Source of the DNA: Myxococcales bacterium
Lineage (GTDB): Bacteria; Myxococcota_A; Polyangia; Haliangiales; Haliangiaceae
Length of the DNA: 64,000 nucleotides
Assembly: GCA_016707895.1 (NCBI GenBank)
Contig: JADJGV010000002.1
Location: 1-64,000, forward strand
Direction of reading: 5' to 3'
Positions 55,885 through 64,000 of this stretch are shown in pieces (position 1 is the stretch's first letter; each line of letters opens with the position of its first letter). The translations under genes were made by a program, and so were the position numbers. The notes under the pieces were generated by a model. It worked only from the letters and a program-made list of their open reading frames with translations. It did no database searches and was not told the origin of the DNA.

Positions 55885-55981
55885 GTCAGCGACACTAGGA
55901 GCCACGGGCCGCAGCGGCCATGACAGGCCGATTACGGAGGCGCAGCTGCGACGTCGGCGGAGACTCGGCGTGCTGGCGCGG

Positions 55982-56017
55982 GCGTGCGAGCAAGGCTGGT
56001 CCGAGGCCTGTCGCTAG
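55982..56017 (+). repeat. 36-bp direct repeat, copy 2 (orphan Sel1 tail)
   Basis: Identical to 53257-53292, including the stop codon, and would encode ACEQGWSEACR. No Sel1 gene is attached on its left, only non-coding DNA upstream of the divergent lipoprotein, so it looks like a displaced 3' end. Confidence 0.9.
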
Positions 56018-56043
56018 CGCCGGCCCGGTGCCATGATGCGCGC

Positions 56044-56916
56044 GTGAGCGAGCGGCCTGGCCACGCGATCGTCCTGGTGCTGGCGCTGATCGGGTTGGCG
56101 GCGGGGTGCGGCAAGCCGGCGCGCACGATCGAGACCCAGATCAGCGAGGACGCGTGGCGCACGATCCCTGGCACCGACGTGCAGCTGCGCCTGGGCCCGC
56201 TGGACAGCGGCGAGCTGGCGATCGCGATCCGCGACCAGGTGGTGGCCCACGGCCCGCCGACGATCGGGACGCGGCTGCCGGTGACCATCGACGACCAGGC
56301 GTGCGAGCTGGTGATCAAGAACACCTTCGAGGACACCTCGGTCCGCGTGCGGCCGAGCATGGACCGCACGAGCCCCGGCGCGCCCAAGGTGCAGAACCGC
56401 GATCTCCAGACCCGCACGCTGCGCGGCCTCACCGTCGAGCTGGTCAGCGCCGCGGGCCCGGTGCCGGGCTCGGACGCCAGCCTGCGCGGCGCGCGCTCGC
56501 TGCCGAGCCTGCCGTGGGGCGTGCCGGCGCTGATCCTCGGGTTGATCTGCGGGCTGCTGGCGCGCCCCGACGGGCTCGACGGCGCGCGCATGGCCAAGGC
56601 CGGCACCTTCGGCATCCTGGCGCTGATCGGCGCCGGCGTGTGCGCGGCGGCGATGCTCGACGGCGGCTACGCGATCACCTACGGCATCCTGTTCGGCGCC
56701 TGGGGCGTCGCCGGCATCGTCGGCGGGCGCCTGGCCGAGCCCGAGGGGCGCCACACCGCGGCCAGCTGGACCATCGCCGCGGTGGCCGCGCCGTTCGGCG
56801 TGGCCGCGCTGATGCCGATGTGGGGCATCGGCGGGCCGATCCTGGCGCTGATCGCGGGCGGCGTGCTGGCGGCGATCGCGCTGATCGTCGCCGTGTCGAT
56901 CAAGCCCACCTACTGA
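56044..56916 (+). CDS. lipoprotein with C-terminal multi-helix membrane domain
   Basis: 290 residues, family not recognised. GTG at 56044 gives a signal segment ending LAAGC (lipobox). Residues 25-150 look like a soluble beta domain (DVQLRLGPLDSGELAIAIRDQVV). From about 155 on there are four or five hydrophobic helices (WGVPALILGLICGLLA, GILALIGAGVCAAAML, ILFGAWGVAGIVGG, ILALIAGGVLAAIALIVAV). The start lies 26 bases after the orphan 36-bp repeat. It is 7 bases before the thioesterase gene, so they may be co-transcribed. No function is assigned. Confidence 0.65.
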   Translation: MSERPGHAIVLVLALIGLAAGCGKPARTIETQISEDAWRTIPGTDVQLRLGPLDSGELAIAIRDQVVAHGPPTIGTRLPVTIDDQACELVIKNTFEDTSVRVRPSMDRTSPGAPKVQNRDLQTRTLRGLTVELVSAAGPVPGSDASLRGARSLPSLPWGVPALILGLICGLLARPDGLDGARMAKAGTFGILALIGAGVCAAAMLDGGYAITYGILFGAWGVAGIVGGRLAEPEGRHTAASWTIAAVAAPFGVAALMPMWGIGGPILALIAGGVLAAIALIVAVSIKPTY

Positions 56917-56923
56917 TCCCGCG

Positions 56924-57349
56924 ATGCCCCACACCCGTCACGCCATCACCGTCGTCGCGCAGCCGGCCGACATCGACGAGCTCGATCACGTCTCGAACCA
57001 GGTCTACCTGCGCTGGGTGCTCGACGTCGCGGTGGCGCACTCGACCGCGCTGGGCTGGGACCACGACGCCTACCTGCGGTTCGGCGCCGGCTGGGTGGTG
57101 CGCCGCCACGAGCTCGACTACCTGGCGCAGGTGCTGGTCGGCGACGAGGTGGTGGTCGAGACCTGGGTCGACACCTGGAAGGGCGTGTCGTGCATCCGCC
57201 GCACCGCGATGCGGCGCGCGCGCGACGGCGCCGAGGTGCTGCGCGCGGCGACCACGTGGGCGTTCATCGACTTCACCAGCGGGCGGCCGCGCAAGATCCC
57301 CGACGAGATCCGCGGGCTGTTCGCGGTCGACGCGTCACGGACTGCGTAG
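56924..57349 (+). CDS. acyl-CoA thioesterase, 4HBT hotdog family
   Basis: 141 residues, one hotdog fold. ADIDELDHVSNQVYLRWVLDVAVAH matches the catalytic helix region (Asp-x-x-x-His-x-x-Asn) of YbgC/4HBT enzymes, then VVRRHELDYLAQVLVGDEVVVETWV is the usual beta strand. It hydrolyses acyl-CoA or acyl-ACP esters; chain length is unknown. It overlaps the tail of convergent tlyA by 15 bases. Confidence 0.85.
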   Translation: MPHTRHAITVVAQPADIDELDHVSNQVYLRWVLDVAVAHSTALGWDHDAYLRFGAGWVVRRHELDYLAQVLVGDEVVVETWVDTWKGVSCIRRTAMRRARDGAEVLRAATTWAFIDFTSGRPRKIPDEIRGLFAVDASRTA

Positions 57350-58078
57350 CAGCTGCAGGTACTCGACGTTGCCGGCCGGGCCGGTGATCGGCGACTCGAC
57401 GGTGTCGCCGACGGTGAAGCCGTGGGCCCGGGCCCAGTCGCCGACCTTGGCGATGGCGCCGGCGCGGGCCTCGGGGTCGCGCACCACGCCGCCCTTGCCC
57501 ACCAGGTCGCGGCCGACCTCGAACTGCGGCTTGATCAGCGCGACGATCGGCTTGCCGCTCGGCGGGCCCAGCAGCGCGGCCACGTGCGGCAGCACCAGCG
57601 TCAGCGAGATGAACGAGGTGTCGATCACCGCCAGGTCGCACGGCTCGCCGATCGTCGCCGGGTCGAGCTCGCGGACGTTGGTGCGATCGAGCACGACCAC
57701 CCGCGGATCGCTGCGCAGCGACCACGCCAGCTGGCCGTAGCCGACGTCGATCGCGAACACCTTGCGCGCGCCGCGGCGCAGCAGCACGTCGGTGAAGCCG
57801 CCGGTCGAGGCGCCGATGTCCAGCGCGACCAGCCCGGTGGGATCGACGCCGAAGCTGTCGAGGCCCTTCACCAGCTTGAGCGCGCCGCGGGAGACGTACG
57901 GGTGGTCCTCCTCGCGCAGCGTGATCGCCGCGTCGACCGCGTAGCGATCGCCGGCCTTGCGCGCGGCGACGCCGCCGACCTCGACCTTGCCGGCCAGGAT
58001 GATCGCCTGGGCCCGGGCCCGCGACGGCGCCAGGCCGCGCGCGACCAGCAGGTTGTCGAGGCGATCCTTCTCGGCCAC
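57335..58078 (-). CDS. tlyA: TlyA-family rRNA 2'-O-methyltransferase (S4 + FtsJ domains)
   Basis: 247 residues from the GTG at 58078. The S4 RNA-binding domain (1-60) has RLDNLLVARGLAPSRARAQAIILAGKVEVGG. The FtsJ/RrmJ-like domain has YVSRGALKLVKGLD, LDIGASTGGFTDVLLRRGA, DVGYGQLAWSLRSDPRV, DTSFISLTLVLP and ALIKPQFEVGRD. TlyA methylates 16S/23S rRNA and is also annotated as haemolysin A. TATACT, the best -10-like box among the leaderless candidates, lies seven bases before the GTG. Confidence 0.92.
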   Translation of the reverse strand: MAEKDRLDNLLVARGLAPSRARAQAIILAGKVEVGGVAARKAGDRYAVDAAITLREEDHPYVSRGALKLVKGLDSFGVDPTGLVALDIGASTGGFTDVLLRRGARKVFAIDVGYGQLAWSLRSDPRVVVLDRTNVRELDPATIGEPCDLAVIDTSFISLTLVLPHVAALLGPPSGKPIVALIKPQFEVGRDLVGKGGVVRDPEARAGAIAKVGDWARAHGFTVGDTVESPITGPAGNVEYLQLLRSP

Positions 58079-58085
58079 GGCGCGC

Positions 58086-58091
58086 AGTATA
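58086..58091 (-). promoter_or_regulatory. -10-like hexamer of tlyA
   Basis: TATACT on the reverse strand, seven bases before the GTG start. No -35 is visible at 16-18 bases. It implies an RNA start at or next to the first codon. Confidence 0.5.
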
Positions 58092-58099
58092 CGCGGCCC

Positions 58100-58927
58100 T
58101 CAGCGGCGGGCGGCGGCCACCGCCGCGTCGAACGCGACCGGATCGTGGCCCGAGAAGACCCGCACGTCGGGGTGGGCCAGCGCCAGCGCGCGCACCCGGT
58201 CCTGGTTGGCGCGGCGGGCCGCGCGATCGGCGTCGGCGCGGCGCTGGAAGTAGCGCAGCGCGAGCGGCGCGTGCGGGGTCGCCTCGATCTGGCCGTGGAA
58301 GAAGAAGCTGTCGCCGGCGTGGAACAGCCAGCCGCGATCGCTCCGTACCGCGACGCCGCAGTGCCCGGCGGTGTGGCCGGGCAGCGGGGCCAAGAGCACG
58401 TCGGGGTGCAGGTCGCCGAGGGCCCGGACGCCGTCGAGGCCGCGCCAGGTGTCGCCGCCGTCGCCGTAGGTGCGGCAGCGGCTCGGGTCGGGGAGCTGCG
58501 CCGGCACGTAGCGGCGGCGGGCCAGCGCCGTCGGTCGGTCGCGCGCGGCGGCGAGCTCGCGGTCGTGGACGTGGACCGTGGCCCACGGGAAGTCGGGGAC
58601 GCAGCCGGCGTGATCGAGATCGAGGTGGGTCAGGATCAGGTGGCGCACGTCGCGCGGATCGAAGCCGAGCGCGCGGACCTGGGCCAGCGCCGGCTCGGCG
58701 GGATCGAGGCGCGGCGCGGCCTGCCACACCCAGCTGCGCCCCAGGCGCGCGGGATCGGCCAGGTCGCCGGTGCCGAGGCCGCCGTCGACCAGCGCCAGCC
58801 CGTCGGGGAGCTCGAGGAGCAGCGAGTGGCAGATCAGCCGCGCGCGGCCGAACGGGCTGCCGGTGCCGTTGACGAAGCGCTGGCCGTGGGGGCACATCGT
58901 GCCGGTGTTGAGGTGGTGGACGCGCAT
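58100..58927 (-). CDS. MBL-fold metallo-hydrolase
   Basis: 275 residues from the ATG at 58927 (MRVHHLNTGTMCPHG). Metal-binding THLDLDHAG, PLPGHTAGHCGV, FHAGDSFFFHG and a final FSGHDP fit the metallo-beta-lactamase superfamily, and the N-terminal HHLNTGTMCP is typical of a lactonase-like/YtnP-like subgroup. The substrate is unknown. It is divergent from a LysR regulator 72 bases away, so it is the likely regulated target. In-frame ATGs at 58936 and 58987 are less likely; the latter would lie inside the LysR box. Confidence 0.85.
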   Translation of the reverse strand: MRVHHLNTGTMCPHGQRFVNGTGSPFGRARLICHSLLLELPDGLALVDGGLGTGDLADPARLGRSWVWQAAPRLDPAEPALAQVRALGFDPRDVRHLILTHLDLDHAGCVPDFPWATVHVHDRELAAARDRPTALARRRYVPAQLPDPSRCRTYGDGGDTWRGLDGVRALGDLHPDVLLAPLPGHTAGHCGVAVRSDRGWLFHAGDSFFFHGQIEATPHAPLALRYFQRRADADRAARRANQDRVRALALAHPDVRVFSGHDPVAFDAAVAAARR

Positions 58928-58983
58928 GCCCACCATGATGCGGCCGATCCTGGTATCGCGGAACGACGTATTCGATGGGTGTG

Positions 58984-59002
58984 CCATAGTCTGTGCCTAT
59001 GG
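58984..59002. promoter_or_regulatory. LysR-type operator overlapping the lysR start
   Basis: CCATAG-TCTGTGC-CTATGG, a perfect 6-base inverted repeat containing the T-N11-A spacing of LysR-type boxes (T58987, A58999). It covers the ATG of the regulator and lies between it and the MBL gene, the usual place for autoregulation with divergent activation. Confidence 0.6.
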
Positions 59003-59832
59003 AGCTGCGCGAGCTGGGCTACTTCGTCGCGGTGTTCGAGGAGGGCAGCGTCAGCGCCGCGGCCCGGCGCAGCCACATCTCGCAGCCGTCGGTGTCGGCG
59101 GCGCTGGCGGCGCTCGAGGCCGAGCTGGGCGCGACCCTGTTCCTGCGCCACCGCCGCGGCGTCGCGCCGACCGCCGCCGCCGATCAGCTGTACCCGACCG
59201 CGCGGCGGCTGATCGCCGAGGCCCAGGCGTTGCGGTCGGCGTTCCGCGCCCCCGCGGCGCGGGCCCCGCTCGAGGTCGGCGTGCTGCGATCGCTCGACGC
59301 CGCCCGCGGGCGGGAGCTGCTGCGGGCGCTGGCCGCGGCCCCCGAGCTGCAGCTGCGGCTGGTCGAGCCCGAGGCCCGCTGCGACGTGCGGGTGATCAGC
59401 CGCGGCATGCTGCGGGCGGGCGAGACCTTCCGGCCGCTGTGGTCGGAGCGGTTCGTGGTCGCGCTGCCGGCGGCGCACCCGCTGGCGCTGCGGCCGACGC
59501 TGCGCGCGGCCGACCTGATCGGCCAGCCGTTCATCGAGCGCTGCCACTGCGAGCACGCCCGGCAGTTCGCGCGCCGGCAGCCGCGGGTCGAGCCGGTCGC
59601 GGTGGCGGCGTCGGAGGAGTGGGCGCTGGCGCTGGTCGCCGCCGGCGTCGGCGTCGCGATCGTGCCGGCCGGATCGGCGCGGGCCGATCCGCAGATCGCC
59701 GTGCGGCCGCTGGCCGACGTCGCGGTCACCCGCGAGATCGGGCTGGCGCTGCGCGCGCGCCTGCCGCAGCCGATCGTCAAGCTGTGCGCGCAGGTGCAGG
59801 CGGGGTTCGCGACCGTGGCGCGCGCGGCGTGA
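58999..59832 (+). CDS. LysR-family transcriptional regulator
   Basis: 277 residues from the ATG at 58999. The N-terminal winged helix-turn-helix is MELRELGYFVAVFEEGSVSAAARRSHISQPSVSAALAALEAELGATLFLRHRRGVAPTAA. The effector domain (about 90-277) follows, with ALVAAGVGVAIVPAGSA. It probably controls the divergent MBL-fold gene and itself through the palindrome at its start codon. The five-haem cytochrome gene 143 bases downstream is a second possible target. The inducer is unknown. Confidence 0.9.
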   Translation: MELRELGYFVAVFEEGSVSAAARRSHISQPSVSAALAALEAELGATLFLRHRRGVAPTAAADQLYPTARRLIAEAQALRSAFRAPAARAPLEVGVLRSLDAARGRELLRALAAAPELQLRLVEPEARCDVRVISRGMLRAGETFRPLWSERFVVALPAAHPLALRPTLRAADLIGQPFIERCHCEHARQFARRQPRVEPVAVAASEEWALALVAAGVGVAIVPAGSARADPQIAVRPLADVAVTREIGLALRARLPQPIVKLCAQVQAGFATVARAA

Positions 59833-59864
59833 CGACCGCGCGCGGCCTACGCCCCGCGCGATGA

Positions 59865-59910
59865 AACGGCCTGCAACGCGCAGGGCAACACGATCGTTGC
59901 GCAAGCCGTT
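59865..59910. promoter_or_regulatory. imperfect long inverted repeat between lysR and the cytochrome gene
   Basis: AACGGC (59865-59870) with GCCGTT (59905-59910), and inside it GCAACG (59873-59878) with CGTTGC (59895-59900). It could be the lysR terminator or an operator of the cytochrome gene, whose GTG is 65 bases on. Confidence 0.4.
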
Positions 59911-59975
59911 CGCGTGACAACCCGCCGCGTCGGCGCGCCTTGGCGTCGCCACGACCAGGGTCTACGCCTGTTGGC

Positions 59976-61649
59976 GTGCGTGCCCAGCTGCTCCGAGCGT
60001 TGCTGATCCCGACGGTCGTGCTCGCCGCCGCGTGCGGTGGGTCGCGGCGCGACGCCGACGCGACCGTCGACGTGCCGGCCGGCCGGCTGGCGCCGCTGCC
60101 GCCGGCCGCCGCGGTGGACGGTGCGGACTTCGCGACCAGCGAGCGCTGCGCGCCGTGCCACGGCGCCGCCGGCGGCGTCATCCGTGACGGTGCCGGGCGT
60201 GACGTCTCGCCGGTCACGGCCTACGCGACGTCGATGATGAACTGGTCGGCGCGCGACCCGTACTGGCTCGCGGTGTGGAGCGGCGAGCGCGCCGCTCACG
60301 CCGGCGGCGTGGCGGTGGTCGACGATCTGTGCACGCGCTGCCACGCGCCGATGGGCGCGCGCGAGCTGGCGCGCGGCGGCGCGGCGATCGACTTCACCAC
60401 CGTCACCAGCGATCCGGGCGCGGCGGGGCAGCTCGCCCGCGAGGGCGTCGGCTGCACCACCTGCCACCAGATCGCGGCCGCCGGGCTCGGCACCCCCGCG
60501 ACCTACGACGGCCTGTTCGCGACCACCAGCGCCCGCCAGCTCGCGGGCCCGCACGCCCGGCCGTTCCCGATGCCGATGCAGCGCCACGTCGGCTACACCC
60601 CGGTCGAGGGCGCGCACGTGACGCAGAGCGAGCTGTGCGCCTCGTGCCACACCGTCATCACCCGACCGCTCGACGCGGCGGGCCAGCCGATCGGCCCCGA
60701 GGTCAACGAGCAGACCACCTACCTCGAGTGGCGGGCGTCCGGCCTGGCGCGGGCCGGCGTCACCTGCCAGGCGTGTCACGCGCCGACGACGGACGTCGAC
60801 GGCGCCCCGATCGTCGCCAAGCTGTCGCCGATGCCCCCGTGGCTCGAGCCACGCCAGCCGATCGGTCGCCACACCTTCCTGGGCGCCAACGCGTACATGC
60901 TGGCGCTGCTCGCCGACAACCAGGCCTGGACCGGCAGCGCCGTGGCGCCAGCGACGCTGCGGGCCGGCGTCGACGCGGCGATCGCGATGGGGCGATCGGC
61001 GGCGACGCTGGCGATCGCGGACGCGGCCGTGGTCGGGGGGCGGGTGCGGGCGGCGATCCGCGTCACCAACCTCACCGGCCACAAGCTGCCGACCGGCTAC
61101 CCGGGGCGCCGCATGTGGCTGCACATCCGCGCGCTCGACGCCGCCGGGGCGGTGGTGTTCGAGAGCGGCGGCGTCGACGGCGCGGGGCACCTCGTCGACG
61201 CCGCGGGCGCGCGGCTCGATCCTGGCGACGCGGTGTTGCCGCACCGCGATCGCGTGGGTGGTGCCGCCGAGGTCGCGCTGTGGGAGGCGGTGCAGGTCGG
61301 GCGCACCGGCGCGCCCACCCACGCGCTGCTCGAAGCGTGGGGGATGGGCAAGGACGACCGGCTGCTGCCGCGCGGCTGGGATCCGACCGCGCCCGACGCC
61401 GCCCGCACGATCCCGATCGGCGTGGCCGACGACGCCGACTTCGTGGCGGGCAGCGACGTGGTGCACCTCGACGCGGCCGCGCCAGGCGCGGTGCGCCTCG
61501 AGGTCGAGCTGGCGTTCCAGAGCGTCCCGCCGGCGGCGCTCGAGGCGGCGGCCGCGCTGCGCACCGCCGCGGCCGCGTCGTTCGCGGCGATGACCGCGCG
61601 GCGGCCGCCGACGCCGATCGTGTTGGCGCAGGCCCAGGTCGCGCTGTGA
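59976..61649 (+). CDS. pentahaem c-type cytochrome lipoprotein
   Basis: 557 residues from the GTG at 59976. Signal peptide with lipobox LAAAC (Cys20). Five CxxCH haem sites at 58-62, 119-123, 160-164, 221-225 and 264-268. The spacing and the THKLPTGYP-like NLTGHKLPTGYPGRRMWLHI in the second half match secreted multihaem proteins related to hydroxylamine oxidoreductase-like or octahaem families, but no full match is claimed. It is probably a periplasmic or outer-membrane electron carrier. No partner cytochrome is adjacent, apart from the single-haem copper enzyme 38 kb away. Confidence 0.85.
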   Translation: MRAQLLRALLIPTVVLAAACGGSRRDADATVDVPAGRLAPLPPAAAVDGADFATSERCAPCHGAAGGVIRDGAGRDVSPVTAYATSMMNWSARDPYWLAVWSGERAAHAGGVAVVDDLCTRCHAPMGARELARGGAAIDFTTVTSDPGAAGQLAREGVGCTTCHQIAAAGLGTPATYDGLFATTSARQLAGPHARPFPMPMQRHVGYTPVEGAHVTQSELCASCHTVITRPLDAAGQPIGPEVNEQTTYLEWRASGLARAGVTCQACHAPTTDVDGAPIVAKLSPMPPWLEPRQPIGRHTFLGANAYMLALLADNQAWTGSAVAPATLRAGVDAAIAMGRSAATLAIADAAVVGGRVRAAIRVTNLTGHKLPTGYPGRRMWLHIRALDAAGAVVFESGGVDGAGHLVDAAGARLDPGDAVLPHRDRVGGAAEVALWEAVQVGRTGAPTHALLEAWGMGKDDRLLPRGWDPTAPDAARTIPIGVADDADFVAGSDVVHLDAAAPGAVRLEVELAFQSVPPAALEAAAALRTAAAASFAAMTARRPPTPIVLAQAQVAL

Positions 61650-61693
61650 CGCGCGCGGCGTTTGCGGGGGTGCGGCGACGCACCTCCGCAAGC

Positions 61694-64000
<2,307 letters not shown>

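Noticed and set aside
54119..56017. 632-codon open frame on + strand opposite the propeller lipoprotein
   Set aside because: It is antisense to a protein with lipobox, Cys modules and clear repeats. Its end merely reads through the orphan 36-bp Sel1 tail.
53257..56017. 36-bp repeats considered as a transposon target-site duplication
   Set aside because: Thirty-six bases is far longer than usual target duplications, and there is no transposase, terminal inverted repeat or integrase between them.
58100..58987. Longer start for the MBL-fold gene at 58987
   Set aside because: The extra residues have no family similarity and the start would lie within the LysR palindrome. MRVHHLNTG at 58927 is the family start.

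Overview
The window is very GC-rich DNA with almost every start and stop codon packed against its neighbour. It carries the chromosomal replication origin neighbourhood of a Myxococcota-like bacterium (formerly deltaproteobacterial). The reasons for that placement are the GC content, a cluster of 16-bp palindromes TGTTCCACGTGGAACA of the type used as parS by Myxococcus, receiver-PATAN (DUF4388) proteins, many lipoproteins with Cys-rich or propeller repeats, and an eCIS-core protein. A family such as Kofleriaceae/Haliangiales is plausible, but the sequence alone does not prove it. I see no tRNA or rRNA gene, no CRISPR array and no transposase.

Layout. 1-9.1 kb: the start of an eCIS-core (DUF4157) protein cut by the left edge, a lipoprotein, then hisB-hisH-hisA-hisF with overlapping ends, a pirin, and hisIE overlapping a DinG-type helicase. 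9.1-14.1 kb: folK with an FAH-family hydrolase, a large FHA-domain membrane protein, a lone receiver protein and a YbhN-like membrane protein. 14.1-20.3 kb: a co-directional block of a catalytically altered M48-like protein (HQxxH), two dynamin-like GTPases (one fused to TPRs) and RNase HII. 20.3-23.3 kb: a copper monooxygenase-like lipoprotein with a c-haem motif beside an ECF sigma/anti-sigma-like pair. 23.4-28.8 kb: mutM-rsmA-tsaD and a degenerate-receiver/PATAN/TPR protein. 28.9-30.6 kb: a LarA-like racemase and rsmG.

30.6-35.3 kb: bioF, bioA and bioD, with a 1.6-kb non-coding island between bioF and bioA. The island holds six perfect parS palindromes, one with a single mismatch, and several decayed copies. 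35.7-49.1 kb is the classical origin core: mnmE-jag-yidC-yidD-rnpA-rpmH run leftward, and dnaA-dnaN-recF-gyrB run rightward. DnaA boxes lie both in rpmH-dnaA and in dnaA-dnaN. parA, parB and mnmG, which often sit beside rsmG, are not in the window. The parS island lies about 8 kb from dnaA.

49.2-64 kb: a FabH-like synthase, a CASTOR/POLLUX-type channel and a Sel1-repeat lipoprotein. Then comes a Cys-rich/propeller lipoprotein lying between two perfect 36-bp copies of the Sel1 gene's 3' end. It is followed by a membrane lipoprotein, a thioesterase, TlyA, an MBL-fold hydrolase divergent from a LysR regulator, a five-haem cytochrome lipoprotein, lysA, and argH running off the right edge.

Two patterns cut across the genes. 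First, inside operons neighbours overlap as ATGA, GTGA or TGATG. Second, many first genes have no Shine-Dalgarno sequence and instead carry a TANNNT hexamer 5-8 bases before the start codon, which suggests leaderless transcription.
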